Below the pieces are notes generated by a model that worked only from the letters and a program-made list of their open reading frames with translations, had not been told where the DNA came from and searched no databases. DNA of 64,000 bases, from the NCBI GenBank assembly GCA_027483505.1, contig JAIXUP010000009.1, forward strand, positions 1 through 64,000, given 5' to 3'. How positions within the stretch are numbered: the first letter of the stretch is position 1; every line of letters starts with the position of its first letter. The DNA comes from Hyphomicrobiales bacterium. Its GTDB lineage: Bacteria > Pseudomonadota > Alphaproteobacteria > Rhizobiales > Beijerinckiaceae. Both the position numbers and the translations under genes were made by a program. This document shows positions 47,326 to 56,072 of this stretch, in pieces.

Positions 47326-48431
47326 GCGGCCTGCCAGAGACGCCCGCCGGGCATGGGGTGGGGGACGCCGGTGGTCGTCGGCAAGCTGAGCGGCAGGCCG
47401 CGCGTCGAACGGGCTGCGAGATATCCGAAGCATTCGGCTTCGAGATGATCGCCGTTCCAGCCCACCGCCTCGACCGGCTCGACCGGCACGCCCAGGCGGC
47501 GCCGCAGGCCCTCCATGAAGGTCTGGTTATGCCGTCCGCCCCCGGTGACCAGCCAGCGCCGCGGCCGTGACGGCACCTGGTGGAGGGCCGCGACGGTCGC
47601 CTCGATGGTGAAGGCGGCCAAAGTGGCGACGGCGTCGGCGTCGGCCAGCGCCTCGACGATTTTCGCACGGGCATGAAAATCGTTGCGGTCCAGCGATTTC
47701 GGGGCCGCCATGGCGAAGAAGGGGTTGTCCATCAGACGGGCCAGAACAGCGGCGTCGACGGCGCCGGAGTGGGCGATTCTGCCGCCGTCATCGTAGCGCT
47801 GGCCAAAGCGGCGCATGACGATGTCGTCGATCATGGCCGAGGCGGGCCCGGTGTCGAAGGCGATGATCGTGCCGCCATCGATATAGGTCACGTTGCCGAC
47901 GCCGCCGAGGTTGAGCACCATCAGCGGCTGGGCCATGCCGACGGCGAGGGCGGCGTGGTATAGCGGCGCAAAGGGCGCGCCATGGCCGCCGCTGGCGACA
48001 TCGGCCATGCGGAAGTGATCGACCACGGCGATGCCGAGGCGGGCTGCAAGGGCCTGGCCCCGCCCGAGCTGGCGGGTGAACCGGCGCTCGGGACGATGGT
48101 AGATGGTTTGGCCGTGCAGCCCGATCAGGTCGATGCTGCCGGCGTCGAGACCCCGCGCCGCCATGAAGGCCGCGATGGCGTCGCCGAATGCGGCGGTGAC
48201 CATGTCCTCCAGTTCATCGAGCGGTTCATGCTCGGCGCGCGACGGGTCTTTCAGGAAATCCAGCAGGCGGGCACGCAGGGCCGGGGGGTAGTCGAAGGTC
48301 TCGCCGGCGCGGGGGCGCACGAGCATCTCGCCATCCGTCTCGATCCATGCCACATCAATGCCATCCATCGAGGTGCCGCTGATTGCGCCAAGGGTGGAGA
48401 AGGGTCCCGATAGGGTGCCGGATTGCGCCAT
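47322..48431 (-). CDS. anmK: Anhydro-N-acetylmuramic acid kinase AnmK
   Basis: Cleaves and phosphorylates 1,6-anhydro-MurNAc to MurNAc-6-phosphate in cell-wall recycling. The 369-residue protein shows the N-terminal GTSMDGIDVAWIETDG, LIGLHGQTIYHRPE near residue 105, NLGGVGNVTYI, FDTGPASAMID and TGGGRHNQTFMEGL, all AnmK signatures with the catalytic aspartate in the DTGP region. It is the first gene of the minus-strand anmK-dppD-dppF unit. A shared intergenic region with a TGGTAT element separates it from the divergent binding-protein gene. Confidence 0.96.
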   Translation of the reverse strand: MAQSGTLSGPFSTLGAISGTSMDGIDVAWIETDGEMLVRPRAGETFDYPPALRARLLDFLKDPSRAEHEPLDELEDMVTAAFGDAIAAFMAARGLDAGSIDLIGLHGQTIYHRPERRFTRQLGRGQALAARLGIAVVDHFRMADVASGGHGAPFAPLYHAALAVGMAQPLMVLNLGGVGNVTYIDGGTIIAFDTGPASAMIDDIVMRRFGQRYDDGGRIAHSGAVDAAVLARLMDNPFFAMAAPKSLDRNDFHARAKIVEALADADAVATLAAFTIEATVAALHQVPSRPRRWLVTGGGRHNQTFMEGLRRRLGVPVEPVEAVGWNGDHLEAECFGYLAARSTRGLPLSLPTTTGVPHPMPGGRLWQAA

Positions 48432-48454
48432 GACAGGCTGTCCTGTTGCGGGAT

Positions 48455-48486
48455 TTGTTGCAATTGGTATTCTAGAGGACTACATA
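48455..48486. promoter_or_regulatory. Divergent promoter region with TGGTAT element (anmK / binding protein)
   Basis: TTGGTATTC at 48464-48472 recurs, as ATTGGTATTC or its complement, in the two other intergenic regions of this locus. It lies between TTGCAA (48458-48463) and TACATA (48481-48486), spaced by 17 bases, a plausible plus-strand promoter. A GntR/UTRA regulator encoded at 53392-54150 is the obvious candidate binder. Confidence 0.45.
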
Positions 48487-48561
48487 GGCTAAGACCACAT
48501 GGGGTGCAACAGAGGGCCCGGAAAGCGGCCCGTGTTGACCCGTTCGATCCTGGGGAGGGTC

Positions 48562-50097
48562 ATGATGAGCAAGTCTTCCGGCAACGCCGCCTTCGGCACA
48601 TCCGCGCTCGCCGCAGCGCTCCTCGCCAGCGCCATGGCGCTTTCGCCCGCAACCGCCCGGGCGCAGGTGCTCCAGGCTGCCGTCGACGCCTCGCCCGCCG
48701 GTCTTGATCCGCATCTGATCACCGCCTTCACCTCGTTCCAGATCGTCAACGGCACGATCTATGAGGGCCTGACGACGATCGACAAGGATCTTCGCATCGT
48801 TCCCGGCCTCGCCCAGAGCTGGACGATCGCGCCCGACGGCAAGACGTACACATTCAAGCTCGTGCCCGGCGCGACCTTCCATGACGGCTCGCCGGTCGAG
48901 GCCGCCGATGTGGTGGCCAGCATCAACCGGGTGTTGTCGAAGGACATTGCCTCGCCGCTGGCCAGCCGTCTCGCGGCGGTCGACAAGGCCACGGCGAGCG
49001 ACGCCTCAACCGTCACCATCGCCATGAAGGAGGCCTCCGCGCCGTTTCTGACCGCGCTCGCCTCGATCGCGATCGTCCCGCGCGCCTTCGAAACCAACAA
49101 GGACGGCCTGCAGCGCCAGCCGGTCGGCACCGGCCCGTTCCGCTTCAAGGAATGGCAGCCGAACGGCTTCATCGAACTGTCGAAGCATGCCGGTTACTGG
49201 AACAAGGCGCAGCCGAAGCTGGACGGCGTCAGATTCAACATCATTCCGGAGTCCGCGACTCGTCAGGTCGGCCTGTCGAGCGGCCAGTACGCCATGCTGC
49301 CAAACATCGACGCGGCCACGGCGCTGCAATTGCGCGGTCGTCCCGGCGTCAAGCTCGCCGAAACGATGGAGCTGGCCTACACGCTGGTCGGCATGAACAC
49401 CTCGAAGGCGCCGTTCGACAATCCGAAGGTGCGCGAGGCGCTGAACTACGCGCTCAACCGCGGCGAGATCGTGCAGGCCGCGCTGTTCGGCGCCGGGGTT
49501 CCGGGCGGGCCGCTGTCGCCGGCCCTGAAGGATTGGGCGGTCAGCACGTCGAGCTTCCCTTGCTTTACCCATTCCGCCGCCAAAGCGCAGGATCTGCTGA
49601 AGGAAGCTGGCGTCACAACGCCGGTGGCCGTGACGCTGCTGGTGCTGCCGCGGCAGGACATCCGCGACATCGCGCAGGTGGTGCAGGCGCAGCTCAACAA
49701 GGCCGGCTTCAAGGCCGAACTGCGCATCCCGGAGCTCGGCCAGTTCGTGCAGGACTGGCGCAACTCGAACTTCGACGCCTTCGTCTCGACCAATGCCGGG
49801 TCGGTTGATCCGGACGATTATTTCTTCCGCACCTTCCGCACCGGCGGCTCGACCAACGTGTTCAAGTATTCGAATCCGGCGGTCGACGCGCTGCTCGACA
49901 GCGCCCGCGTCGACCTCAACCAGGCCGGACGCAAGGCGGCCTATGACCGTGTGCAGAACCTTCTGGCTTGCGACGGGCCTGCCGCCTTCATGACCTATGG
50001 CCAGCTCTTCACGGCCAGCCGGCAGAACGTCACCGGCTTCGACATCATCGCGAACCGCTCGCTGATGTCGCTGGCAGACACCACGCTGGCGCGCTGA
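48562..50097 (+). CDS. Peptide-type ABC transporter substrate-binding protein
   Basis: A family-5 extracellular solute-binding protein of about 511 residues with a signal peptide ending SPATARAQ. Diagnostic blocks are ASPAGLDPHLITAFTSF, NGTIYEGLTTIDKDL, GPFRFKEWQPNGFIELSKHAGYW and LNYALNRGEIVQAALFG. The start is ATG 48562 or the next codon, directly after GGGGAGGGTC. It is followed by dppB- and dppC-like permeases. The amino-sugar setting suggests a muropeptide, anhydro-muropeptide or chitooligosaccharide ligand rather than ordinary peptides. Confidence 0.92.
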   Translation: MMSKSSGNAAFGTSALAAALLASAMALSPATARAQVLQAAVDASPAGLDPHLITAFTSFQIVNGTIYEGLTTIDKDLRIVPGLAQSWTIAPDGKTYTFKLVPGATFHDGSPVEAADVVASINRVLSKDIASPLASRLAAVDKATASDASTVTIAMKEASAPFLTALASIAIVPRAFETNKDGLQRQPVGTGPFRFKEWQPNGFIELSKHAGYWNKAQPKLDGVRFNIIPESATRQVGLSSGQYAMLPNIDAATALQLRGRPGVKLAETMELAYTLVGMNTSKAPFDNPKVREALNYALNRGEIVQAALFGAGVPGGPLSPALKDWAVSTSSFPCFTHSAAKAQDLLKEAGVTTPVAVTLLVLPRQDIRDIAQVVQAQLNKAGFKAELRIPELGQFVQDWRNSNFDAFVSTNAGSVDPDDYFFRTFRTGGSTNVFKYSNPAVDALLDSARVDLNQAGRKAAYDRVQNLLACDGPAAFMTYGQLFTASRQNVTGFDIIANRSLMSLADTTLAR

Positions 50098-50129
50098 ACC
50101 GCCGGCGCCTGCAACCCGGCTATACCCGC

Positions 50130-51074
50130 ATGCGCTTTCTGCGGACGCGCCTGATCGATCTTGTGCTGGTGATGGTCGGCGTCTCGATCCTCACCTTCCT
50201 GATGATCAGGCTGATTCCGGGCGACGCAGTGGCCATCATGCTCGGCGCGAACACGGAGGTCACCGCCGACCGCGTCGCCGAGTTGCGCGGCCGGCTCGGC
50301 CTCGACCAGCCGATCTGGGTTCAGTACCTCAGCTGGATCGGCGGCGTGCTCGGCGGCGATCTCGGCGTCTCGATCTGGACGAGGCGTCCGGTGCTCGACG
50401 AGATCATCGGCCATGTCTGGCCGACCCTGCAACTGACCGTGCTCGCCCTAGCGATCGGGGCCGGACTGGCCGTGCCCCTCGGGGTGCTGATGGCCAGGCT
50501 GCGCGGGCGCGGCTGGGATGTCGGGCTCCAGATCGGCTCCGTGATGGGGCTGACCATTCCCTCCTTCTGGCTTGGGATCATGCTGATCCTGGCGCTCACG
50601 GTCCTCGCGCCGGAATGGCAGGTGCTGGGCTATGTGCCGTTCTCGCAGGACCCGGTTGGCAACATCCAGCGGCTGATCCTGCCGGCCTTCGCGCTGGCGC
50701 TGCCGATCCTCGCCAATCTGGCGCGTCTGGTGCGATCGGCCATGCTGGACGCGCTTCAGCAGGACTACATCCGCTCGGCGCGGGCGCGCGGCGCCTCCGA
50801 GGCGTCGATCCTGTTCAAGCATGCGCTGCGCAACGCGCTGATTCCGTTCGTGACGAGCGTCGGCATCATGACCGGCTATCTGCTCGGCGGCGCCATCGTG
50901 GTGGAACAGGTTTTCGCGATTCCCGGACTTGGGCGGCTTATTCTGGGCGCCATCGCGGAACGCAACTATCCCTTGGTGCAGGCCACGATCCTGGTGGTGA
51001 CCTTCACCTTCGTGATGGTCAATTTCGCCGTCGATCTGCTCTACGCCCTGATTGATCCGAGGGTCCGGACATGA
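50130..51074 (+). CDS. Peptide-type ABC permease (DppB family)
   Basis: A 314-residue permease with an N-terminal helix (LIDLVLVMVGVSILTFLMIRLIPGD spans it), the large periplasmic loop typical of DppB, and about six helices in all. The EAA-type loop is QDYIRSARARGASEASI near residue 215, and the conserved end is NYPLVQATILVVTFTFVMVNFAVDLLYALIDPR. The ATG at 50130 lies 32 bases after the binding-protein stop; a good GGAGG is not obvious. It overlaps the next permease gene by four bases. Confidence 0.93.
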   Translation: MRFLRTRLIDLVLVMVGVSILTFLMIRLIPGDAVAIMLGANTEVTADRVAELRGRLGLDQPIWVQYLSWIGGVLGGDLGVSIWTRRPVLDEIIGHVWPTLQLTVLALAIGAGLAVPLGVLMARLRGRGWDVGLQIGSVMGLTIPSFWLGIMLILALTVLAPEWQVLGYVPFSQDPVGNIQRLILPAFALALPILANLARLVRSAMLDALQQDYIRSARARGASEASILFKHALRNALIPFVTSVGIMTGYLLGGAIVVEQVFAIPGLGRLILGAIAERNYPLVQATILVVTFTFVMVNFAVDLLYALIDPRVRT

Positions 51075-51910
51075 GCGCGGCGGTTCAGACCGCACCTGTG
51101 CGCAGGCCGGTATCCAGGCTGGTGATGGTCTCCGCCATGGCCGTGCTCATCCTGTGCCTGCTGGCGCTTCTGGCCCCGCTGATCGCGCCCTATGACCCTC
51201 TGGCGCAAAGCGTCCTTGCTCGGCTGAGGGGGCCCAGCGCGGCGCACTGGCTCGGCACCGACCAGTTCGGCCGTGACCTGCTGTCGCGCATCCTGCACGG
51301 CATGCGAGCCTCGCTCGGCATCGCCGCGGGCGCGGTCGGCGTGGCCCTGCTGGTGGGCGGCACGCTCGGGCTGGTGGCCGCCTACTACCGTGGCTGGACC
51401 GAGCGCATCGTCATGCGGCTGATGGACGTGATCTTCGCCTTTCCGGTCATGCTGCTGGCGATCGGGATCATCGCCATGCTCGGTCCGGGCTCCGGGCCGA
51501 CGGCGATCGCGATCGCGGTTGTCTACACGCCGATCTTCGCGCGCCTGCTGCGTGGCCCGGCCTTGGTCATCACCAACTCCGACTATGTGGCCGGCGCGAA
51601 AGCCATCGGCGCATCGGACGCCCGCATCATCTTCAGCCATGTGCTGCCCAATCTCGCCAGCGTCATCCTGGTGCAGACCAGTCTGCTGCTGTCCGCCGCA
51701 ATCCTTGTCGAGGCCTCGCTCTCCTTCCTTGGCCTCGGCACGCAGCCGCCGACGCCCTCGCTCGGCATGATGCTGTCCGAGGGGCGCAATGTGCTTCTGT
51801 TGTCCCCGTGGGCGGCCGTCTTCTCCGGGATTGCGATCCTGATCATCGCCTTTGCGCTCAACCTGCTCGGCGACGTGCTGCGCGATGCGCTCGATCCCCG
51901 ACTGAAATGA
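51071..51910 (+). CDS. Peptide-type ABC permease (DppC family)
   Basis: A 279-residue partner permease. The conserved block HWLGTDQFGRDLLSRILHGMRASL is near residues 58-80, the EAA loop SDYVAGAKAIGASDARI near 175, and the end SPWAAVFSGIAILIIAFALNLLGDVLRDALDPR is typical. It overlaps both dppB-like and GNAT genes by four bases (ATGA), consistent with one plus-strand operon. Confidence 0.93.
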   Translation: MSAAVQTAPVRRPVSRLVMVSAMAVLILCLLALLAPLIAPYDPLAQSVLARLRGPSAAHWLGTDQFGRDLLSRILHGMRASLGIAAGAVGVALLVGGTLGLVAAYYRGWTERIVMRLMDVIFAFPVMLLAIGIIAMLGPGSGPTAIAIAVVYTPIFARLLRGPALVITNSDYVAGAKAIGASDARIIFSHVLPNLASVILVQTSLLLSAAILVEASLSFLGLGTQPPTPSLGMMLSEGRNVLLLSPWAAVFSGIAILIIAFALNLLGDVLRDALDPRLK

Positions 51911-52377
51911 GCCCACGGCGGATCTCTGTCCGGATGGCGCGGGCCGAGGATGTGCCGGCGCTCGCGGCGCTGGCGGCGGACAGCTACCGTTTCGGCTTCG
52001 TTGGCATTCTCGATGAGACCCAGTTCGCCGCCCGTGATCAAGCCCACTTTCAGCAGCGTTTCGCGACCGAGTGGCCGTTCGTGGCGCTTGCGGAGGATGG
52101 CGACGGGCGCTGCCGCGGCTTCGTCGAGGTGCGGAGCGGGACGCTCGACATGTTGTTCGTCAGCCCTGACGCGGTGGGGACAGGCTGCGCTGTGGCGCTG
52201 CTGCGGCAGGGCGAGGCCATGGGAGCGGTGTTGCTTGAATGCTTCGCCGCCAACGCAAGGGCCCGCAGGTTCTATGAACGGGAGGGCTGGCGCCTCGTCA
52301 GCCATCATGAACGGGATTTCGCCGGACAGGCCATGCGCTTCGTCCGCTATGAGCGGCCGGTCACAGCGTCCGCGTGA
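51907..52377 (+). CDS. GNAT-family N-acetyltransferase
   Basis: A 156-residue GNAT protein. The pattern fits: ISVRMARAEDVPALAALA at the N-terminus, LDMLFVSPDAVGTGCAVALL carrying a degenerate Q/RxxGxG/A acetyl-CoA segment, and LECFAANARARRFYEREGW near the C-terminus. The start ATG overlaps the dppC-like stop, so it is part of the transporter operon and may acetylate an imported amino compound such as an amino sugar; this is inference. Its last 17 bases overlap the convergent SIS-domain gene. Confidence 0.82.
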   Translation: MSPRRISVRMARAEDVPALAALAADSYRFGFVGILDETQFAARDQAHFQQRFATEWPFVALAEDGDGRCRGFVEVRSGTLDMLFVSPDAVGTGCAVALLRQGEAMGAVLLECFAANARARRFYEREGWRLVSHHERDFAGQAMRFVRYERPVTASA

Positions 52378-53395
52378 CCTTGCTCAAATGGGGCGGGTGG
52401 TCCGGATCAAGGCCCTTGGCCCGTGCGGCTGCCTCGATCAGCCGGTAGGCCGGAGCAAGCATCGCAATGGCATCCGTCACCGGATCATCATCGCCGATCC
52501 AGGGCAGATCGCCAGAACGGCCGCCACAGACAAAGACGGGAACCCCGTCGCCCCGGAGGCGGGTCACGAGGTTGTCCACATCCATGCCGGTCCGGTCGTA
52601 AAGGCGGATGGCCAGCACGGGCGTCTGGGACGACAGCGCGGCGCGGGGGCCATGCAGCAGTTCGGCGGCGCTGTAGCCGAGCGCCGGAATCCGCAGCACC
52701 TCGGTCAGTTTGAGCGCGATCTCCCGTGCCGGCGCCAGGCCGAAGCCACGCCCGGTGATGCAGGCAGACGGTGCTTTCGCCAGGGCCGGCGCCAATGCTG
52801 TCCAGTCACAGGCATGCGCGAGATCAAGGCGGGCGGGCAGGCGCTCCAGCGCGGTCATCAACTCCGCATCGCCAGAGAGCCCGGCCACCAGCAGTGCGCC
52901 AGCCATCATTGAGGACGTCACCGATTTCGTCGCCGCGACCGCGCGTTCCGCCCCGGCCAGCAGCGGCAGGATATGGTCGGCGGCATTGGCCAGTGGCGAG
53001 TCTTCGGCATTGACCAGCGCGATGGTCTGCGCGCCTGCCGTCCGGGCCATGCGCGTGGCCGCGATGATGTCAGGACTGGCACCGGACTGCGAAATCACGA
53101 TGAACAGCGCGCCGTCGAGCTTCAGCGGACGCTGCAAGGCGGTGATCACAGACGGAGCCGTCATCGAAACCGGCAGCCCGAGCCGGGTTTCGATCAGATA
53201 GCGCAGGTGAACGCCGGCATGCCCGGAACTGCCGCGCCCGCAGATCACCGCCACTCGGGCACGGCCGGTATCAAGCCGACCGGCGAGGGCGTGGATCGCC
53301 GGGCGGCTGGCCAGCAGCCGCGCCGCCGCCTCGCCGCAGGTCGCTGCCTCCCGCGCCATGGCGCTGGTCACGGGCGCTGCCGGCGTCCCGGTCAT
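52361..53395 (-). CDS. Double-SIS sugar isomerase/deaminase (GlmS isomerase-like, NagB-II type)
   Basis: A 344-residue protein equivalent to the isomerase half of GlmS without the glutaminase domain. Two SIS domains carry CGRGSSGHAG and VISQSGASPDIIAA in the first, and GRGFGLAPAREIALKL and AELLHGP in the second, ending in the GlmS-like DPDHPPHLSKVT. Such proteins act as glucosamine-6-phosphate deaminases (NagB-II) or related isomerases. With nagA, murQ and a kinase nearby, release of ammonia and fructose-6-phosphate from GlcN-6-P is the best guess. It overlaps the GntR regulator gene by four bases. Confidence 0.88.
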   Translation of the reverse strand: MTGTPAAPVTSAMAREAATCGEAAARLLASRPAIHALAGRLDTGRARVAVICGRGSSGHAGVHLRYLIETRLGLPVSMTAPSVITALQRPLKLDGALFIVISQSGASPDIIAATRMARTAGAQTIALVNAEDSPLANAADHILPLLAGAERAVAATKSVTSSMMAGALLVAGLSGDAELMTALERLPARLDLAHACDWTALAPALAKAPSACITGRGFGLAPAREIALKLTEVLRIPALGYSAAELLHGPRAALSSQTPVLAIRLYDRTGMDVDNLVTRLRGDGVPVFVCGGRSGDLPWIGDDDPVTDAIAMLAPAYRLIEAAARAKGLDPDHPPHLSKVTRTL

Positions 53396-54150
53396 GGCTG
53401 GCGGCCCACCTCCTGCCGCAACTCCCTCACTTCGGTGATGAAGTCATAGCGGTCGCCGCGATAGGCAGAGCGGGTAAACTCGACCGGCGTGCCATTGGCG
53501 AGAAAGCCGCGGCGTTCGATGCGCAGGATCGCCGCGCCCACCGGCACCGAGAGCAGGCGCGCCTCGGCGGTGGTTGCAAGCGAGGCCTGCAGGCGCTGAA
53601 GGCCGCGGACAGGGCGGGCTTCGCGCAGGTCCAGCGCGGCGTAGAGCGAATCCTGCACATCATCCACCGATCCGAGAAACTGGGCCGGCACGACCGCGCG
53701 CTCGATGGCCAGGGGCTCGCCGTCCGCCATGCGGACGCGGGCGAAGCGCAGCACCGGCTGGTCGATGGACAGGGCCAGCGTCATGGCCTCGTCGGGCGTC
53801 GGCAGGCCGGCGCTCCGGTCCAGCCAGTGCGAGCCGGGCGTGAGGCCCCGGTTGCGCATGTCGGCGGAAAAGCCGGCCAGAAGGGCTGCGGGCTGCTCGA
53901 TGCGCGGCGCGATATAGGTGCCGGAGCCATGGCGGCGCGACAGCAGCCCCTCGCGCAGCAGCGTCTCGATGGCGCGCCGCACCGTGACGCGCGAGATTCC
54001 GACCGCGTCGCTGAGTTCGCGTTCCGAGGGCAGGGCCTCGCCGGTGCGGATGCCGCCATCCCTGATCTGGTTGCGGATCATGTCGGCGAGCTGCAGATAA
54101 AGCGGCGTGGCGCTGAGGCTGCTGAGCTGCTCCTTGACGATGGTGAGCAT
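53392..54150 (-). CDS. GntR/HutC-family regulator with UTRA domain, amino-sugar regulon
   Basis: A 252-residue regulator with an N-terminal winged helix (LADMIRNQIRDGGIRTGEALPSERELSDAVGISRVTVRRAI spans the DNA-binding part; key words are GEALPSERELS and SRVTVRRAI) and a C-terminal UTRA domain with LRFARVRMADGEPLAIERAVVP and SAYRGDRYDF. HutC-type regulators of this kind (NagR/DasR-like) sense GlcNAc-6-P or GlcN-6-P. It lies between the SIS and murQ genes, overlapping both, so it autoregulates with them. The ATACCA/TGGTAT elements of the locus are candidate operators. Confidence 0.9.
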   Translation of the reverse strand: MLTIVKEQLSSLSATPLYLQLADMIRNQIRDGGIRTGEALPSERELSDAVGISRVTVRRAIETLLREGLLSRRHGSGTYIAPRIEQPAALLAGFSADMRNRGLTPGSHWLDRSAGLPTPDEAMTLALSIDQPVLRFARVRMADGEPLAIERAVVPAQFLGSVDDVQDSLYAALDLREARPVRGLQRLQASLATTAEARLLSVPVGAAILRIERRGFLANGTPVEFTRSAYRGDRYDFITEVRELRQEVGRQP

Positions 54151-55046
54151 CAGGCGCTCTCCCCGACCGGAAGGCTGGCCAGCGCAACGCGCAGATTGTC
54201 GCCGCTGCCCGCGAGGATCGTCTCCGCATCGGCAAGGCTGTAGCCGAGCACGACCAGTGTCGCGAGCTTGATGTTGTCGCCTGTGCTGTCGAGCGCGGCG
54301 GCGGCCTCGATCTGCCCGCAGCCGGAGATGCGCGCCACCATCGCTTCCGCCCGCCGCCTCAGCTTGGCGTTGGAGACCTGCATGTTGACCATCATGCCGC
54401 GATAGACACGGCCCAGACGCAGCATGATGCCGCTGGATATCAGGTTCAGCACCACTTTCTGCGCCGTGCCGGCCTTCATCCTGGTCGAGCCTGCGATCAA
54501 CTCGCTGCCGGTGATGATCTCGATGCCGTGCCGTGCCCTGGCTGTGAGCGGCGCTCCGGCATTGTTGGACATGCCGATGGTCAGCGCTCCGCGTTCGCCG
54601 GCCCGTTCGATGGCGGCCACCGTGAACGGCGTCGAGCCGCTGGCCGCAACGCCGATGACGACGTCGCCGGGGCCGATGTCAGCCAGATCCATCTGGCGCG
54701 CGCCGTCCTCCGCATCATCCTCGGCGCCCTCGACGCTTGCGACGAGCGCGCCAAGCCCGCCAGCCATGGCGAAGACAAGGCGGCTCTGGGGCCAGTCGAA
54801 GGTCGGCGGCAGTTCCGCGCCATCCTGCACCGCGACGCGCCCGGAAGTGCCGGCCCCGACATAGACGAGGCGTCCGCCCTGCCTCAACCGCTCGGCGGCG
54901 TCGGCGACGGCCGACGTGATCGCTGGCAGCGCGGCATGCACCGCCGCCACTGCGGCCATCTGGCCATCCCACATGCCCTCGAGCGCGCTGGACAGGGGCC
55001 AGGCGTCAAGGTCGGCGAAGCGCGGATCAACATCTTCGGTTGCCAT
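54150..55046 (-). CDS. murQ: N-acetylmuramic acid 6-phosphate etherase MurQ
   Basis: Removes D-lactate from MurNAc-6-P to give GlcNAc-6-P. The 298-residue protein has a SIS domain with GAGTSGRVAVQDGAELPPTF near residue 65, VIGVAASGSTPFTVAA near 130 and AGSTRMKAGTAQKVVLNLIS near 205, the MurQ signature. It follows nagK- and murA-like genes on the same strand after a 129-base gap holding TGGTA/TACCA elements. One base overlaps the GntR start. Confidence 0.95.
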   Translation of the reverse strand: MATEDVDPRFADLDAWPLSSALEGMWDGQMAAVAAVHAALPAITSAVADAAERLRQGGRLVYVGAGTSGRVAVQDGAELPPTFDWPQSRLVFAMAGGLGALVASVEGAEDDAEDGARQMDLADIGPGDVVIGVAASGSTPFTVAAIERAGERGALTIGMSNNAGAPLTARARHGIEIITGSELIAGSTRMKAGTAQKVVLNLISSGIMLRLGRVYRGMMVNMQVSNAKLRRRAEAMVARISGCGQIEAAAALDSTGDNIKLATLVVLGYSLADAETILAGSGDNLRVALASLPVGESA

Positions 55047-55130
55047 GACGGCGTGCCTGCCTGACGATCATCTGGCGCAAGGGCCGGCGCGGAGATCGCA
55101 TCCCCGCAATCCGGCAGCCTGCGCGGAATT

Positions 55131-55176
55131 TGGTAGATACCAGTTAAAGGCCTTTTGGCCGAAAGGGAATACCAAT
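55131..55176. promoter_or_regulatory. Candidate GntR operators upstream of murQ
   Basis: TGGTAGATACCA (55131-55142) is a near-perfect palindrome with 5-base arms TGGTA/TACCA. AATACCAAT follows at 55168-55176, close to the kinase stop. A small GGCC-TTTT-GGCC hairpin lies between them (55149-55160). The elements lie 85 or more bases upstream of murQ and match those near anmK and nagA. Confidence 0.5.
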
Positions 55177-56072
55177 CACGCCGTGCCCGGCTGATTTGGC
55201 GCTGCGCGGCGGGCGAGGATCAGCGCCCCCGAAACAGCATCGCCATCGGCCGGACGCAGCCTGCGCCGCACATCAGGGGATAGCCAGGGCTCGATGGCGC
55301 TCGACAGCCCGCCGAGCAGCGCGACCTTGGGCGCCCCTTCGTCGAACAGGCCGCGCACCAGCGCGTCGATCTGCTCAGCGGCCTGCTGGACGATCCGGCG
55401 CGCGGTTGCGTCGCCCTGGTCGGCATGGCGCATGACCATCGGGGCGAGGGTGGCGTAATCGGTGGCGCTGGCGCGGTCCATCCAGCCGATGATCTCGAAC
55501 GGATCATGGTTGAAGCGCTGCATCACCTCCGTGAGCAGCGCGGTCGGCGGCAGGCGGCCATCATGGGCGCGCAGGGCGAGGCGGACGGCCTGCAGGCCCA
55601 GATCGGCGCCGCTGCCCTCGTCGGAGACCGGAAAGCCATAGCCGCCGATGCGGAGGTCGCGCCCCCCGACCCTGCCGATCCCGATCGAACCTGTGCCGGC
55701 GATGACGATGGCGCCGTCCTCGCCTGAATGTGCGCCGAAGCAGGCTGCCAGCGCATCGCTGATGAAGCTGATCGAGGCGAACGGATGGGGCTGCCGCGCC
55801 AGCGCGTCCAACGCTCCCTTGCGGCCGACGCCAGCCAGCCCGATACCGGCATGCAAGGTGACCCGCGACGGATCGATCCCGGCCTCGGCCATCGCTGCGC
55901 TGGCGGCGGTCATGATCGAGGCGAAGGCGGCGTCGATGCCGAGGCGGGTGGTGGCCGGTCCGGACAGGCCCTGCCCGATCACCTCGCCGGTCCCGGTTTC
56001 GATGCGGGCGCGGCAGCCGGTTCCGCCGCCATCGACGCCCAGGAAGCAGACGCGCCCTGCCGCCATGCGCAT
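55176..56072 (-). CDS. N-acetylglucosamine kinase-like BadF/BadG-type ATPase
   Basis: A 298-residue sugar kinase of the ASKHA superfamily, BadF/BadG/BcrA group, resembling eukaryotic-type N-acetylglucosamine kinase. The phosphate-1 motif is GVDGGGTGCRARIET near residue 10, the adenosine region includes AIVIAGTGSIGIGRV near 105, and GGYGFPVSDEGSGADLG follows. It would phosphorylate GlcNAc to GlcNAc-6-P. The start ATG at 56072 overlaps the murA stop by one base (TGATG). MurNAc phosphorylation is an alternative. Confidence 0.87.
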   Translation of the reverse strand: MRMAAGRVCFLGVDGGGTGCRARIETGTGEVIGQGLSGPATTRLGIDAAFASIMTAASAAMAEAGIDPSRVTLHAGIGLAGVGRKGALDALARQPHPFASISFISDALAACFGAHSGEDGAIVIAGTGSIGIGRVGGRDLRIGGYGFPVSDEGSGADLGLQAVRLALRAHDGRLPPTALLTEVMQRFNHDPFEIIGWMDRASATDYATLAPMVMRHADQGDATARRIVQQAAEQIDALVRGLFDEGAPKVALLGGLSSAIEPWLSPDVRRRLRPADGDAVSGALILARRAAPNQPGTA

